A DNA stretch of 64,000 bases from a virus. The notes below the pieces were generated by a model. The model was not told where the DNA came from, searched no databases, and saw nothing but the letters and a program-made list of their open reading frames with translations. Position numbers and translations under genes: made by a program. Of this stretch, positions 1 through 10,997 are shown piece by piece (position 1 is the stretch's first letter; the number at the start of each line of letters is the position of its first letter). The stretch lies in IMG/VR virus record IMGVR_UViG_3300048694_001252, positions 51,247-115,246 of that record; one strand, written 5' to 3'.

Positions 1-476
1 TATAAAATATTATTCACCGTGGCTGTACCACCAAACCCAAAACTCACAATGTTGGCTGCACTGGCAGATCGAGAAAATACCATCTCGGCTTCCATGACAT
101 ACACCGTGCCCGACGACAGTGTCACACCTACACCAAACACGCTATTGGTACCGGACCCTACAGGATATGACCGGTTTGAATTGATACAAAAATACTGCAT
201 GCCCGGGATGATCCCCCTAAGAGCTCCGCTGGGAGTACCATAAAAACCTTGACCATCGTATTCAATAGATCCAGCAGTGGCCGTGGTCAAGAGGTTACCT
301 GAAGCAAAACTAAGTGGGGCGGCAGAGACATTGCCGGGATTGAGTACATTGCTGAGCAATGTGACATTGCCACTGGGCAATGTCAGTGTACCGGCTCCGG
401 CCGCAGCTGGTGCTTGCAATGTGACCGATCCACTGGTATCTCCGGCTATGGTTACTGCGCTCACAGAATCACCCAT
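1..476 (-). CDS. Fibre-type virion protein, 5' part (runs off the window)
   Basis: The minus strand is open from ATG 476-474 to the window edge, about 158 codons, so the C-terminus is missing. The reading begins [18 protein letters not shown] and continues with alternating hydrophobic/Gly-Asn-Ser stretches, including [19 protein letters not shown] and a later SNVFGVG-like beta-rich part. This composition is typical of beta-structured phage fibre segments (family knowledge); no enzyme motif is visible. The start overlaps the stop of the preceding 2,458-aa fibre (TGA 463-461) by 16 bases in another frame, and only a weak purine-rich GGACAGAG lies before the ATG. Translation is therefore probably coupled to the upstream gene. 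A frameshift joining both into one protein is possible but nothing here proves it. Confidence 0.7.
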   Translation of the reverse strand, partial: MGDSVSAVTIAGDTSGSVTLQAPAAAGAGTLTLPSGNVTLLSNVLNPGNVSAAPLSFASGNLLTTATAGSIEYDGQGFYGTPSGALRGIIPGMQYFCINSNRSYPVGSGTNSVFGVGVTLSSGTVYVMEAEMVFSRSASAANIVSFGFGGTATVNNIL

Positions 477-3400
477 CTCTGTCCAGATGCCACAGTGACA
501 CTGACGTTGTTGGCTGTGGTAATAGGTCCGATACTAAGAGCGTTATAACCCGATCCCACAGTATAGTTGGCTGTGATAGTGTTCGCTGTGAGTAGTAGTC
601 CATTGGTTGCCAAGAACACCGAACTAGAAAATGTTCCCAATGAAGTCAAGTTGCCGCCGGTAATATTGCCTGTCACGCTGAGCGCATTACTGGTGGCGTT
701 ATAAACAAATCCTGCTGTTGAAACGTTGGCCAACTGGTCAACTCCAGCTGCTCCTACCATAACCGGATAAAGATTAGCGGTAGTGGTATTATTGGTAGCG
801 TTGATTGTATTGGCCGATCCACCGCCCCCACCGCTAGGACCTTGGGCTCCTTGCGTACCCAAAGTACCTTGTGTGCCTGTGGCACCTTGCGTACCCGCCC
901 CTGTAGCACCTTGCGTACCTGTACCTGTGGCACCTTGCGTACCTGTACCTGTGGCACCTTGTGCACCAGTGGCGCCCTGTGTACCTGCCCCTGTAGCACC
1001 TTGTGCTCCGGTCACGCCCTGAGCGCCTGTAGCGCCTTGCGCGCCAGTTGATCCTTGTGCGCCAGTTGTGCCTTGAGTTCCCGTGGTTCCTTGCGCACCT
1101 GTTACACCTTGAGCCCCGGTAGCGCCCTGCGCACCATCTGTGCCCTGTGCACCTATTGTGCCCTGTGCACCTGTTGTGCCCTGTGCACCTGTGGTTCCTT
1201 GAGCTCCGGTTGTGCCTTGTGTGCCATTTGTTCCACTAGTACCCTGTGCACCTGTGGTGCCTTGAGCACCTGTTGTACCTTGTGTGCCATCCGTGCCTTG
1301 TGTACCTGTTGTGCCTTGCGCACCTGTTGTGCCCTGTGCACCTGTGGTGCCTTGAGCACCCGTGATGCCTTGTGTACCTGTGGTACCTGTTGTGCCTTGT
1401 GCGCCCGTAGCACCCTGTGCACCTGTGGTGCCTTGAGCACCTGTGGTGCCTTGTGTACCTGTGGTACCCGTGGTGCCTTGTGCGCCCGTAGCACCCTGTG
1501 CACCTGTTGTGCCTTGAGCACCAGTTGTGCCTTGAGCACCTGTTGTGCCTTGTGTACCTGTGGTGCCCGTTGTGCCTTGTGCACCCGTAGCGCCCTGTGC
1601 ACCTGTGGTGCCTTGAGCACCTGTGGTGCCTTGAGCACCCGTGATGCCTTGTGTACCTGTGGTACCTCTTGTGCCTTGCGCTCCAATCGTGCCTTGTACT
1701 CCCTGTGCACCTGTAGTGCCTTGTGCACCCGTGATGCCTTGCGCTCCAATCGTGCCTTGTACTCCCTGTGCACCTGTAGTGCCTTGTGCACCCGTGGTGC
1801 CTTGTGCACCTGTGGTGCCCTGTGTACCTGTTGTGCCTTGAGTGCCCGTGATGCCTTGCACGCCTTGTGCGCCTGTGGCACCTTGCGTACCGGCTGTGCC
1901 TTGAGCCCCGCTGACCAAGGCCACAAACAGAGTACTGTTATCAGCAAAATTGCTTGATCCGGTACCGCCTGATCCCAACAACATAACCGGATAGGTCCAG
2001 TAGTTGTTGGTAACAGTACTGGGTGTGCCATTTATCTGCCAGCGTTGATAATTGGCACTGTTGGCTCGATCCTGTATGGTTATTACTTCGGTATTCTGGA
2101 TCAGAGCCAAGAATATGTCAATGTCCTGACCATCATCTGTGAGGTGATCAATATTGATAGATGTGGCACTGGTCTGGGCCAAGTTATTCCAGATTACCTT
2201 GCCATCACCTGGATCACCACTGGTACTACCAGTATTGGCTCGATAATTGAATAGGTTGCTACTGCTACCTTGATTACCTTGCGTACCCTGTGTGCCTGTA
2301 GCACCCTGTGTGCCTTGAATGCCTTGAGTACCCGTGATGCCTTGCACGCCTTGTGCACCTGTGGTGCCTTGGGCACCTGTGATGCCTTGAGTGCCTTGTA
2401 TACCCGTGGTTCCTTGTACACCTTGTGTGCCTGTAGTGCCTTGTGCACCCGTGGTGCCTTGTGCACCTGTTGTGCCCTGAGCACCTGTTGTGCCTTGTGT
2501 ACCTAGAGTGCCTTGAGCACCTTGGGTGCCTTGTGCGCCTGTGGCGCCTTGTGCGCCTGTGGTACCTGTTGTGCCCTGAGTACCTGTGGTGCCTTGTGTG
2601 CCATTTGTTCCTGCAGTACCCTGTGTACCATCTGTGCCCTGTGCACCTGTTGTGCCCTGAGCACCTGTTGTGCCTTGTGTACCTGTTGTGCCTTGTGTAC
2701 CTGTGGTGCCTTGTGTACCTGTGGTACCTGTTGTGCCTTGGGCTCCGGTTGTGCCTTGTGTGCCTGTGGTACCTTGTGTACCTGCGGTACCTTGTGAGCC
2801 AGTGGTACCTTGATTGCCCGCAGTGCCTTGCGTACCAGTTTGTCCTTGGATGCCCGTGGTGCCTTGAGCACCTGTGGTACCCTGTGCACCTGTTACCCCT
2901 TGAACGCCTTGTGTACCTGTAGTGCCTTGTGCACCCGTGGCGCCTTGAGCTCCGGTTATACCTTGTGTGCCATCCGTGCCTTGTGTACCTGTGGCACCTT
3001 GAGTACCTGTGATGCCTTGAGTACCTACAGTGCCTTGCACGCCTTGCAAGCCCACAGTGCCTTGTGCACCCTGTACACCCTGTGTGCCGAGAATGCCTTG
3101 GAGACCCTGTGTACCTAGAGTACCTTGTACACCCTGAGTACCTACAGTTCCTTGCACACCTTGTGTGCCTTGAACACCCTGTGTGCCCGTAGTACCTTGT
3201 GAGCCAGTTGCGCCTTGAGCACCCACGGTGCCTTGGCTACCAATCACGCCCTGCGCACCTGTGACGCCTTGAGCACCTGTGGTACCTTGTGCGCCTGTGG
3301 TACCTTGAGTGCCTTGACTACCTGTGGTGCCTTGTGTGCCGTCTGTGCCCTGACTACCGGTAGTGCCCTGTGTACCCGTTGTGCCTTGAGCACCTGTGAC

Positions 3401-6400
3401 GCCTTGAGCACCTGTGACGCCTTGATTACCAATTATGCCCTGGAGACCTTGTGTGCCTGTAGTGCCCTGACTACCAGTAGTGCCCTGGATTCCCGTAGTA
3501 CCTTGCGCACCTGTGACGCCTTGAGTGCCCGTGACACCTTGAGATCCCAAGATACCCTGGATGCCTTGCGCACCTGTTGCACCTTGCGCACCCGTGACAC
3601 CATTGACCAAGGCCACAAATAGATTAGTTTCGTCTGCAAAATTGCTTGATCCGGTACCGCCTGATCCCAACAACATAACCGGATAGGTCCAGTAGTTGTT
3701 GGGTACCGAAGTGGGTGTACCATTTACCTGCCAGCGTTGATAATTGGCACTGTTGGCTCGATCCTGTATGGTTATTACTTCGGTATTCTGGATCAATGCC
3801 AAGAATATGTCAATGTCCTGACCACCGTCGGTTAGATGACTGATATTGATTGATGTGGCGTTGACTTGGGTGGCGTTGTTCCACAACAGATGACCGCTAC
3901 CAGGATCACCACTGATTATGTTGGTATCTGACTTGTAATTGAATAGATTACTGCTAGAGCCAGTATTACCTTGGCTGCCTGTAGTGCCTTGTGTGCCAGT
4001 TGTGCCTTGTGTGCCCGTGGTACCTGTGACGCCTTGAGCGCCTGTTGAGCCTTGGGCACCTGCAATACCCTGTGCGCCCGTGGTACCTTGGCTTCCAGCT
4101 ACCCCTTGTGTTCCTGTGGTGCCTTGAGCACCTGTGACGCCTTGCCCGCCCGTGACACCTTGTGTGCCCTGTGTGCCTGTGACGCCTTGAGCGCCTGTGG
4201 TGCCTTGTGTGCCCGTAGCGCCTTGTGAGCCTGTTGTGCCCTGTGTGCCTGTGACGCCTTGCGCTCCTGTGGTGCCTTGACCGCCAGTTGATCCTTGTGT
4301 GCCCGTAGTGCCCTGACTACCCGTAGTACCCTGAGCACCCGTAGTGCCTTGTGTACCCGTAGTGCCCTGTACGCCCGTAGTGCCTTGTGCACCTGTTGAG
4401 CCTTGGGTACCCTCAACTCCTTGGATACCTTGAATACCTTCTACACCTTGAGCACCTGTGACACCTTGGGTTCCAGTAACCCCTTGAACCCCCGTGGTGC
4501 CTTGTGCACCTTGTGCACCTGTAATGCCCTGAGTACCTACAGTACCTTGGGCACCTGTTGAACCTTGGGTACCCGTGGCTCCTTGCACTCCCTGTGTGCC
4601 CGTAGTACCTTGTGCACCCGTGGTGCCTTGGCCTCCTGTCGCCCCTTGTGTGCCTTGTGTGCCTGTGGTACCTTGTACACCCTGTGTACCAGTTTGCCCT
4701 TGGACTCCTTGTGCTCCAGTAGTACCTTGCGAGCCTGTCACTCCTTGCGTACCCTGTGTACCTGTGACGCCTTGTGCGCCATCTGTGCCCTGTGCACCTG
4801 TGGTGCCTTGACCTCCGGTAGCACCTTGTGTACCCTGTGTACCTGTGGTGCCTTGTGTGCCCGTGATGCCTTGGCCGCCTGTGGCACCTTGACTACCTGT
4901 GGTGCCTTGTGTGCCTTGACTACCAGTAGATCCCTGCGCACCTGTGGTGCCCTGTGCGCCATCCACACCTTGTACACCTTGTGTACCAGTGGTACCTTGT
5001 ACACCTTGGCCGCCTGTAACACCTTGTGTGCCTTGTGTACCTGTTGTGCCTTGAGCACCCGTAACGCCTTGGGTGCCTTGCGTACCGGTTTGTCCTTGAG
5101 TTCCTGTGGTGCCTTGTGCACCAGTGACGCCTTGAGTTCCTCCTACTCCCTGTACACCTTGGCTGCCTACAATACCTTGGGTGCCTGTGGTTCCTTGTGC
5201 ACCTGTAGTGCCCTGCGTACCTGTGGCGCCTTGTGTGCCTGTGGTACCTTGTGTACCCGTAACGCCCTGTGCGCCATCTGTACCCTGAGCGCCTGTGATG
5301 CCTTGTGTGCCAGTTGTGCCCTGAGTGCCTGTGGTGCCCTGTGAGCCAGTTGTACCTTGTGTGCCAGTTGTACCTTGTGTGCCAGTTGTACCTTGGGAGC
5401 CAGTTGTACCTTGGGAGCCGGTTGTACCTTGTGCGCCTGCGGGTCCGGGCGTACCACCAAGATTTACCTCCCAAGATGTGTAACTACCGGTTCCCGTTGC
5501 TGTGGTAATATTGGCCACCATGGCGCCGGTACCACTGTCATAACTGGTAACAGTACCATCCATGTAGTTGTTGGCATCGTAACTGATGATAATGTTCTGA
5601 GATGGGATATAGGCCAGGCTGGTTCCCACCGTGAGAGATTTAGATCCTGTGCCAATGGATAGATTGGTTGAGCTAGTGGTTTGATAGGCATCGCCTGTGA
5701 TGCCTTGTGATCCAATCGTGCCTTGTACACCCTGCGTACCTTGCGAGCCATTTGTTCCCTGTGTACCTGTAGTGCCTTGACTACCTACAGTACCTTGCGA
5801 ACCAGTAGTGCCTTGGATACCTGTGATACCTTGGCCGCCTGTAACTCCCTGTGTACCCTGTGTGCCTTGCGTACCTGTGACACCTTGACCGCCCACAGCA
5901 CCTTGACTGCCTACCGCGCCCTGTACGCCCTGACCTCCCACTGCACCCTGTACACCTTGAGTGCCCGTGATACCTTGAGTGCCCGTAGTGCCTTGTGCAC
6001 CAGTAGATCCTTGAGCGCCAAGAACTCCCTGTGTGCCTTGTGTGCCAGTATTGCCTTGTGTGCCCGTAGTTCCTTGAGCACCTGTGGTGCCCTGTGTACC
6101 CGTAGAGCCTTGAGCTCCTTGACTACCTGTGGTTCCTTGCGAGCCCGCAGTACCCTGTGTGCCTGTTATGCCTTGTGAGCCAGTAGTGCCTTGTACACCT
6201 GTCGCGCCTTGCGAGCCCGTAGTGCCTTGTGTGCCAGTTGTACCCTGTGATCCAATCGTGCCTTGTGTGCCTTGACTACCTGTGGTGCCTTGCGAGCCCG
6301 CAGTACCCTGTGTGCCTGTGGTGCCTTGAGCACCTGTGGTGCCTTGGCCGCCCGTGACACCTTGTGTGCCTTGAGTGCCCGTAACGCCCTGTGTGCCAGT

Positions 6401-7837
6401 TGTACCTTGTGCTCCAGTTTGTCCTTGACTACCGGTCACTCCCTGCGTACCCTGTGTGCCTGTGACGCCTTGCACTCCTGTAGTGCCTTGTGTGCCTGCG
6501 GTGCCCTGCGTACCTGTGGTGCCTTGTGATCCAACCGTACCTTGTGATCCGGTAGTGCCTTGTGTGCCCGTAGTGCCTTGTGCACCAACGGTGCCTTGCG
6601 ATCCTAGGGTGCCTTGAACACCTTGACTGCCTACGATACCTTGTGCACCAGTCTGACCTTGCGTACCTGTGGTGCCTTGAGTACCCGTGATGCCTTGTGT
6701 ACCCGTGGTGCCTTGTGTTCCCTGTGTGCCTGTAGTGCCTTGCGCACCCGTGATGCCTTGAGCGCCTGTGGCTCCTTGCACACCTTGAATTCCAGTAGTA
6801 CCTTGGCTGCCCACGCTACCTTGTACGCCTACCAGGCCTTGTGTGCCTACCACGCCTTGGAGACCTGTGGTTCCTTGCAAACCCTCAGTACCCTGTGTGC
6901 CCGTAGTGCCCTGAGTGCCCGTGGTACCCTGTGTGCCTGTGGTACCTTGCGCACCTGTGGTGCCTTGAGTGCCCGTGGTACCCTGTGTGCCTGTGGTACC
7001 TTGTGCGCCATCTGTTCCCTGTGTGCCTACCACGCCCTGGATGCCTTGTGCACCCACGGTGCCTTGACTTCCGGCTACGCCCTGACTGCCTGTGGTACCT
7101 TGGGTGCCACTCACTATGGACTGGCCGTTGGCTAGATAGAATGCATCGCCTACGATATTGCCGGCGGTTGTCAGTCCCTCGGCAGAAAACGTGGTCTGGC
7201 TACCAGTAGGATCACTGAGGATAAGGCTGTCGGCATTGGCCGAGATCTCAGCTGAACCCAGATATATGGTGCTGTTGGATAGATAGAGGTCGCGCCAACG
7301 AGCTGTGTCACTGCCTAGATCATAGGTGATGTTGGCTGCGGGTTCTAGATTGGCTGCGAATGTCACCTGGTTGCTGGCAAAAACAACCACATTACCGGTG
7401 CCGTTGATGCCCACTGTGATATTGCTGTCAGCTGCTAACACGCTCACGTTGGAAGTACCATTGGCGATGGCAGTACCATTGCCTGCACCGCCGCCGGAGA
7501 TACCGGTTAGAAATCTACCATTGCCATAATAGTAGCGGCTGTAGGTGCTGTCAAAGTAGCGATTGGCCGATCCTAGGTCATAAACGGAATCTATATTGGG
7601 CACCACGGTACTGGCCATGGTCACATTGCCTATCCCGTTGCCGGCTAAGACCAGATCTAGATTGGTTTCATTGGTACTGACACGATTGTTGGAGATCTGG
7701 ACTTGGCTGTTGACCGGTCCCGCTGTCCATATATTGGCAAAATTGTTATTGACCGCTTGAAAAGCGTCGCGCAGACTTTCACCCGTGCCGTCATTTACCG
7801 CACCGATGTCTATTAGCTGTTGTGGTGTATCGCTCAT
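461..7837 (-). CDS. Giant collagen-like tail fibre protein (2,458 aa)
   Basis: Residues 1 to about 240 form a T4-superfamily fibre head starting [20 protein letters not shown], followed by beta-repeat text with [14 protein letters not shown]. From about residue 242 to 2335 the protein is mostly Gly-X-Y repeats of the [10 protein letters not shown] type, expected to form a collagen-like triple helix. Three non-collagen islands interrupt it, at about residues 707-800, 1294-1411 and 1857-1974. The last two are near-duplicates, sharing for example [17 protein letters not shown]. The C-terminus (about 2336-2458) is a non-repetitive beta-type domain ending GQRWVIL. Collagen-like phage fibres are usually trimeric adhesion rods, so a host-contact role is inferred. 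The N-terminal anchor is paralogous to the 1,842-aa fibre at 16794-22322. A late-type promoter precedes it. Much of the opposite strand is also stop-free because of the repeat, and those readings are artefacts. Confidence 0.92.
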   Translation of the reverse strand: MSDTPQQLIDIGAVNDGTGESLRDAFQAVNNNFANIWTAGPVNSQVQISNNRVSTNETNLDLVLAGNGIGNVTMASTVVPNIDSVYDLGSANRYFDSTYSRYYYGNGRFLTGISGGGAGNGTAIANGTSNVSVLAADSNITVGINGTGNVVVFASNQVTFAANLEPAANITYDLGSDTARWRDLYLSNSTIYLGSAEISANADSLILSDPTGSQTTFSAEGLTTAGNIVGDAFYLANGQSIVSGTQGTTGSQGVAGSQGTVGAQGIQGVVGTQGTDGAQGTTGTQGTTGTQGTTGAQGTTGTQGTTGTQGTTGTQGTEGLQGTTGLQGVVGTQGLVGVQGSVGSQGTTGIQGVQGATGAQGITGAQGTTGTQGTQGTTGTQGITGTQGTTGTQGQTGAQGIVGSQGVQGTLGSQGTVGAQGTTGTQGTTGSQGTVGSQGTTGTQGTAGTQGTTGVQGVTGTQGTQGVTGSQGQTGAQGTTGTQGVTGTQGTQGVTGGQGTTGAQGTTGTQGTAGSQGTTGSQGTQGTIGSQGTTGTQGTTGSQGATGVQGTTGSQGITGTQGTAGSQGTTGSQGAQGSTGTQGTTGAQGTTGTQGNTGTQGTQGVLGAQGSTGAQGTTGTQGITGTQGVQGAVGGQGVQGAVGSQGAVGGQGVTGTQGTQGTQGVTGGQGITGIQGTTGSQGTVGSQGTTGTQGTNGSQGTQGVQGTIGSQGITGDAYQTTSSTNLSIGTGSKSLTVGTSLAYIPSQNIIISYDANNYMDGTVTSYDSGTGAMVANITTATGTGSYTSWEVNLGGTPGPAGAQGTTGSQGTTGSQGTTGTQGTTGTQGTTGSQGTTGTQGTTGTQGITGAQGTDGAQGVTGTQGTTGTQGATGTQGTTGAQGTTGTQGIVGSQGVQGVGGTQGVTGAQGTTGTQGQTGTQGTQGVTGAQGTTGTQGTQGVTGGQGVQGTTGTQGVQGVDGAQGTTGAQGSTGSQGTQGTTGSQGATGGQGITGTQGTTGTQGTQGATGGQGTTGAQGTDGAQGVTGTQGTQGVTGSQGTTGAQGVQGQTGTQGVQGTTGTQGTQGATGGQGTTGAQGTTGTQGVQGATGTQGSTGAQGTVGTQGITGAQGAQGTTGVQGVTGTQGVTGAQGVEGIQGIQGVEGTQGSTGAQGTTGVQGTTGTQGTTGAQGTTGSQGTTGTQGSTGGQGTTGAQGVTGTQGTTGSQGATGTQGTTGAQGVTGTQGTQGVTGGQGVTGAQGTTGTQGVAGSQGTTGAQGIAGAQGSTGAQGVTGTTGTQGTTGTQGTTGSQGNTGSSSNLFNYKSDTNIISGDPGSGHLLWNNATQVNATSINISHLTDGGQDIDIFLALIQNTEVITIQDRANSANYQRWQVNGTPTSVPNNYWTYPVMLLGSGGTGSSNFADETNLFVALVNGVTGAQGATGAQGIQGILGSQGVTGTQGVTGAQGTTGIQGTTGSQGTTGTQGLQGIIGNQGVTGAQGVTGAQGTTGTQGTTGSQGTDGTQGTTGSQGTQGTTGAQGTTGAQGVTGAQGVIGSQGTVGAQGATGSQGTTGTQGVQGTQGVQGTVGTQGVQGTLGTQGLQGILGTQGVQGAQGTVGLQGVQGTVGTQGITGTQGATGTQGTDGTQGITGAQGATGAQGTTGTQGVQGVTGAQGTTGAQGTTGIQGQTGTQGTAGNQGTTGSQGTAGTQGTTGTQGTTGAQGTTGTTGTQGTTGTQGTTGTQGTTGAQGTTGAQGTDGTQGTAGTNGTQGTTGTQGTTGTTGAQGATGAQGTQGAQGTLGTQGTTGAQGTTGAQGTTGAQGTTGTQGVQGTTGIQGTQGITGAQGTTGAQGVQGITGTQGIQGTQGATGTQGTQGNQGSSSNLFNYRANTGSTSGDPGDGKVIWNNLAQTSATSINIDHLTDDGQDIDIFLALIQNTEVITIQDRANSANYQRWQINGTPSTVTNNYWTYPVMLLGSGGTGSSNFADNSTLFVALVSGAQGTAGTQGATGAQGVQGITGTQGTTGTQGTTGAQGTTGAQGTTGAQGVQGTIGAQGITGAQGTTGAQGVQGTIGAQGTRGTTGTQGITGAQGTTGAQGTTGAQGATGAQGTTGTTGTQGTTGAQGTTGAQGTTGAQGATGAQGTTGTTGTQGTTGAQGTTGAQGATGAQGTTGTTGTQGITGAQGTTGAQGTTGAQGTTGTQGTDGTQGTTGAQGTTGAQGTSGTNGTQGTTGAQGTTGAQGTTGAQGTIGAQGTDGAQGATGAQGVTGAQGTTGTQGTTGAQGSTGAQGATGAQGVTGAQGATGAGTQGATGAQGATGTGTQGATGTGTQGATGAGTQGATGTQGTLGTQGAQGPSGGGGGSANTINATNNTTTANLYPVMVGAAGVDQLANVSTAGFVYNATSNALSVTGNITGGNLTSLGTFSSSVFLATNGLLLTANTITANYTVGSGYNALSIGPITTANNVSVTVASGQRWVIL
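1911..2262 (-). repeat. Duplicated globular module inside the collagen fibre, copy A
   Basis: This roughly 350-bp segment encodes a non-collagen island (SSSNLFNY... to ...[13 protein letters not shown]) and is closely similar at DNA and protein level to 3604-3957 in the same gene. Shared motifs include [20 protein letters not shown] and [21 protein letters not shown] segmental duplication within one fibre gene is the simplest reading. Confidence 0.85.
3604..3957 (-). repeat. Duplicated globular module inside the collagen fibre, copy B
   Basis: This is the second copy of the module at 1911-2262. The copies differ mainly at their edges (for example [14 protein letters not shown] against [14 protein letters not shown]), while the core is nearly identical. 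Both are bounded by Gly-X-Y repeats, which are natural substrates for homologous exchange. Confidence 0.85.
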
Positions 7838-7840
7838 TTA

Positions 7841-7864
7841 GTGGGATCCTATAGGATATTTACC
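7841..7864 (-). promoter_or_regulatory. Late-type promoter and leader of the collagen fibre gene
   Basis: Reading the minus strand, GGTAAATA (7864-7857) is a T4-late-like octamer (T4 consensus TATAAATA). It is followed by TCCTATAGGA, a perfect 10-nt palindrome, and the ATG at 7837. The context TTGGTAAATATCCTATAGGA closely matches that before the gene at 40590. The AGGA may also act as a weak ribosome-binding site. Confidence 0.6.
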
Positions 7865-7889
7865 AATTTAGATCCCAAACTATTTTGCG

Positions 7890-10800
7890 CTAGACTCTGC
7901 CCACCACGATTTCAATCAGGCCCTGATCGCCCTCAAAGTTTTCCAGACTCTTGCCTATAATAGCACCAGTTGGGGGGTCTGCATCCGATCTGGCCGCGCC
8001 GTTGCCCGCGCTCACCATCATGTCGCCCTTGCGTATCACGCCCGTGACACGGGTTTTTACCCGCCCCTGCAGAGCCAGCAGTACCGGATGTTCAGCTGAT
8101 ATGCCCGCGTTCATGACGTGTCCCGGACCGGTACTGACCACACCGGCCACGGCTCGATCACCATCAACTGAACTGATAGTTACTTCGTGTGTGCCACCAA
8201 AGCAGAGCACAGTACCCGGTTCATAGTCTTGATCGGCGCTGTATTTTTCGGCCAAGTCGGCATATTGAGCTTGTGTTGATGTGACCTGTAGCGTGTTATT
8301 TGCTGCATCAAAACTGAATGCCGTGGCTGCTGTTCGAACTGAGGCTGTTTGGTTGCTACCGGCTGCGGCCACAAAAACCGGATAGAATGTACCAGTTGTG
8401 ACCGCTGTGGCATTGATAGCCGTACTGGGTCCAGTGGAGCCCTGAGTGCCCGTGGAGCCCTGAGTGCCCGTGGAACCCTGAGCGCCTGTAGCACCTTGAG
8501 TACCAGTACCTGTGGTACCCTGTGCACCTGTTGTGCCTTGTGCACCTGTGGTGCCTTGTGTGCCATTTGTTCCTGCAGTACCCTGTGCACCTGTGGTGCC
8601 TTGAGCACCTGTGGTACCTTGTGTGCCATTTGTTCCTGCAGTACCCTGTGCACCTGTGGTGCCTTGAGCACCTGTAGTACCTTGTGTGCCATTTGTTCCT
8701 GCAGTACCCTGTGCACCTGTGGTGCCTTGTGCGCCATTTGTTCCACTAGTACCCTGTGCACCTGTGGTGCCTTGTGTGCCATTTGTTCCACTAGTACCCT
8801 GTGCACCTGTGGTGCCTTGGCCGCCGGTGGCACCTTGTGTGCCATTTGTTCCACTAGTACCCTGTGCACCTGTAGCACCTTGGCCGCCAGTGGCACCTTG
8901 TGTGCCATTTGTTCCACTAGTACCCTGTGCACCTGTGGTGCCTTGAGTGCCAGTACCTGTGGTGCCTTGTGCACCTGTGGTACCTTGTGTGCCATTTGTT
9001 CCACTAGTACCCTGTGCACCTGTGGTACCCTGTGCACCTGTGGTGCCTTGTGCGCCATTTGTTCCACTAGTACCCTGTGCACCTGTAGTGCCTTGTGTGC
9101 CATTTGTTCCACTAGTACCCTGTGCACCTGTGGTGCCTTGTGCACCTGTTGTACCTTGAGCACCTGTGGTACCTTGTGTGCCATTTGTTCCACTAGTACC
9201 CTGTGCACCTGTGGTGCCTTGAGCACCTGTAGCACCTTGTGTGCCATTTGTTCCATTAGTACCCTGTGCACCTGTGGTGCCTTGGCTACCAGTAGCACCT
9301 TGACTACCTGTGATACCTTGAGCACCTGTTGTTCCTTGAACACCTGAACCTGTAGTGCCTTGAGTACCTTGGGTACCCGTAGCTCCTTGGGTACCAGTAA
9401 TTCCCTGTCGACCTTGAATACCTTGAGTGCCCTGTGCACCTGTGGTGCCTTGGCTACCAGTAGCACCTTGACTACCTGTGGTGCCTTGAGCACCTGTGGT
9501 GCCTTGAGAACCTGCACCTGTGGTGCCTTGTGGTCCCGGAGTTCCACCAAGATTTACTGACCAAGAACTATAAGTACCAGATCCAGTAGTACTAGTAATA
9601 TTGGTTACTAGCTGTCCAGTACCGCTGTTATAACTGGTAACAGTTCCTGACATATAATTGCTACCGTCATATGAGATAACAATATTTTGAGATGAGATAT
9701 ATGCTAAATTGGTACCAACAGTTATCGTTTGACTGCCAGTTGCAATAGTCAGACTAGTTGAGCTAGTGGTTACATAAGCGTCGCCAGTTATACCTTGTGA
9801 ACCTAGAATACCTTGCGATCCAGTGCTGCCTTGACTACCTGTAGCACCTTGGGTACCTGTGGCTCCTTGGGTACCAGTAATTCCCTGTCGACCTTGAATA
9901 CCTTGAGTGCCCTGTGCACCTGTAGTGCCTTGGCCACCAGTAGCGCCTTGACTACCTGTAGCACCTTGACTACCTGTGATGCCTTGCGCACCTGTGATGC
10001 CTTGGCCGCCGGTGGCACCTTGTGTGCCATTTGTTCCACTGGTACCCTGTGCACCTGTGGTGCCTTGTGTGCCATTTGTTCCACTGGTACCCTGTGCACC
10101 TGTGGTGCCTTGGCCACCAGTAGCGCCTTGACTACCTGTGATGCCTTGAGTACCTGCACCTGTGGTGCCTTGGCCACCAGTAGCGCCTTGGCCACCAGTA
10201 GCGCCTTGACTACCTGTGGTGCCTTGAGTACCTGCACCTGTGGTGCCTTGGCCACCAGTAGCGCCTTGTGTTCCCAATAAACCTTGAACGCCTTGAGTGC
10301 CCATGGTTCCTTGGCTGCCTGTGACACCTTGAGCACCTGTGCTACCTTGTGTTCCTTGTATTCCGGTAGCTCCTTGAGGACCGGTTGTGCCTTGCGCACC
10401 AGATCCAGTACTGCCCTGTATGCCCGTGGCACCTTGAGCACCAGAAGCTTGCACAGCCACACCATTGGCATATTGGAATCCTGCAGCAATGACGTTGCCA
10501 ACTGCTGTGACTTTACCGCTAGAAAACACATTTCCGCTGGCAGAAATTGCACCAGTGGCATTGACATTTGCACCCTGGACATTGCCCGATGCTGATACTG
10601 TAACACCTTGCACCAGCGCGGCAGATATTAGATTACCACTGGTGACATTTCCCGAAACTGAAACTGTGGTCCCAGTATGGATCACTGCGTTGACATTGGC
10701 CCCACCAAGTATATTGGCACCAGTAATATTGCCCGTGACTGATAGTCCAGTACCGTTGAATATTGCTGCTTGAGATCCACCAATACCCACTGTGACCGCA

Positions 10801-10997
10801 CCGCCGGCGCTGACCACCTTGACATTGCTGGTACCATTGGTTATTTGATTAACCGATACGTTGCCACCAATACTGGTATTTCCGTTGATGGTTAGATCCC
10901 CGGTGATGGTAGTTGCCCCAGCCGAAAGCTTGATCGAATCTGTAGGATCTATGGTTTCGATGGTGTAATTGCCGCTAACGCGCTTGATTGTGCTCAT
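7890..10997 (-). CDS. Second collagen-like fibre with YADLAEKY C-terminal domain (1,035 aa)
   Basis: The protein starts MSTIKRVSGNYTIETI, a common N-terminus of T4-superfamily fibre proteins, followed by beta-repeat text (GNVSVNQ, GNITGANILGG) to about residue 186. Gly-X-Y repeats ([16 protein letters not shown] type) fill about 187-398 and 487-856. A globular island at about 399-486 is paralogous to the first island of the 2,458-aa fibre; both carry SYxSGTG and NLGGTPGP. The C-terminal domain (about 880-1035) has YADLAEKYSADQDYEPGTVL, a motif widespread in marine phage fibres and, as I recall, related to self-cleaving Peptidase_G2-type domains; cleavage here is inference. The ATG directly abuts the amber stop of the upstream gene in the same frame (TAG-ATG). 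Its own stop is TAG, followed ten codons later by TAA. Confidence 0.9.
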   Translation of the reverse strand: MSTIKRVSGNYTIETIDPTDSIKLSAGATTITGDLTINGNTSIGGNVSVNQITNGTSNVKVVSAGGAVTVGIGGSQAAIFNGTGLSVTGNITGANILGGANVNAVIHTGTTVSVSGNVTSGNLISAALVQGVTVSASGNVQGANVNATGAISASGNVFSSGKVTAVGNVIAAGFQYANGVAVQASGAQGATGIQGSTGSGAQGTTGPQGATGIQGTQGSTGAQGVTGSQGTMGTQGVQGLLGTQGATGGQGTTGAGTQGTTGSQGATGGQGATGGQGTTGAGTQGITGSQGATGGQGTTGAQGTSGTNGTQGTTGAQGTSGTNGTQGATGGQGITGAQGITGSQGATGSQGATGGQGTTGAQGTQGIQGRQGITGTQGATGTQGATGSQGSTGSQGILGSQGITGDAYVTTSSTSLTIATGSQTITVGTNLAYISSQNIVISYDGSNYMSGTVTSYNSGTGQLVTNITSTTGSGTYSSWSVNLGGTPGPQGTTGAGSQGTTGAQGTTGSQGATGSQGTTGAQGTQGIQGRQGITGTQGATGTQGTQGTTGSGVQGTTGAQGITGSQGATGSQGTTGAQGTNGTNGTQGATGAQGTTGAQGTSGTNGTQGTTGAQGTTGAQGTTGAQGTSGTNGTQGTTGAQGTSGTNGAQGTTGAQGTTGAQGTSGTNGTQGTTGAQGTTGTGTQGTTGAQGTSGTNGTQGATGGQGATGAQGTSGTNGTQGATGGQGTTGAQGTSGTNGTQGTTGAQGTSGTNGAQGTTGAQGTAGTNGTQGTTGAQGTTGAQGTAGTNGTQGTTGAQGTTGAQGTAGTNGTQGTTGAQGTTGAQGTTGTGTQGATGAQGSTGTQGSTGTQGSTGPSTAINATAVTTGTFYPVFVAAAGSNQTASVRTAATAFSFDAANNTLQVTSTQAQYADLAEKYSADQDYEPGTVLCFGGTHEVTISSVDGDRAVAGVVSTGPGHVMNAGISAEHPVLLALQGRVKTRVTGVIRKGDMMVSAGNGAARSDADPPTGAIIGKSLENFEGDQGLIEIVVGRV

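Noticed and set aside
1055-1957. Long open frames on the plus strand opposite the collagen-like fibres (also 4565-5344 and 8349-9347)
   Set aside because: They read as Cys/Ala/Leu/Thr repeats produced by the antisense of Gly-X-Y codons and have no ribosome-binding site or family resemblance; the minus-strand reading is clearly the real gene.
461-7500. Repeat blocks resembling a CRISPR array or satellite
   Set aside because: The repeats are coding, in frame and collagen-like, without constant repeat/unique spacer alternation.
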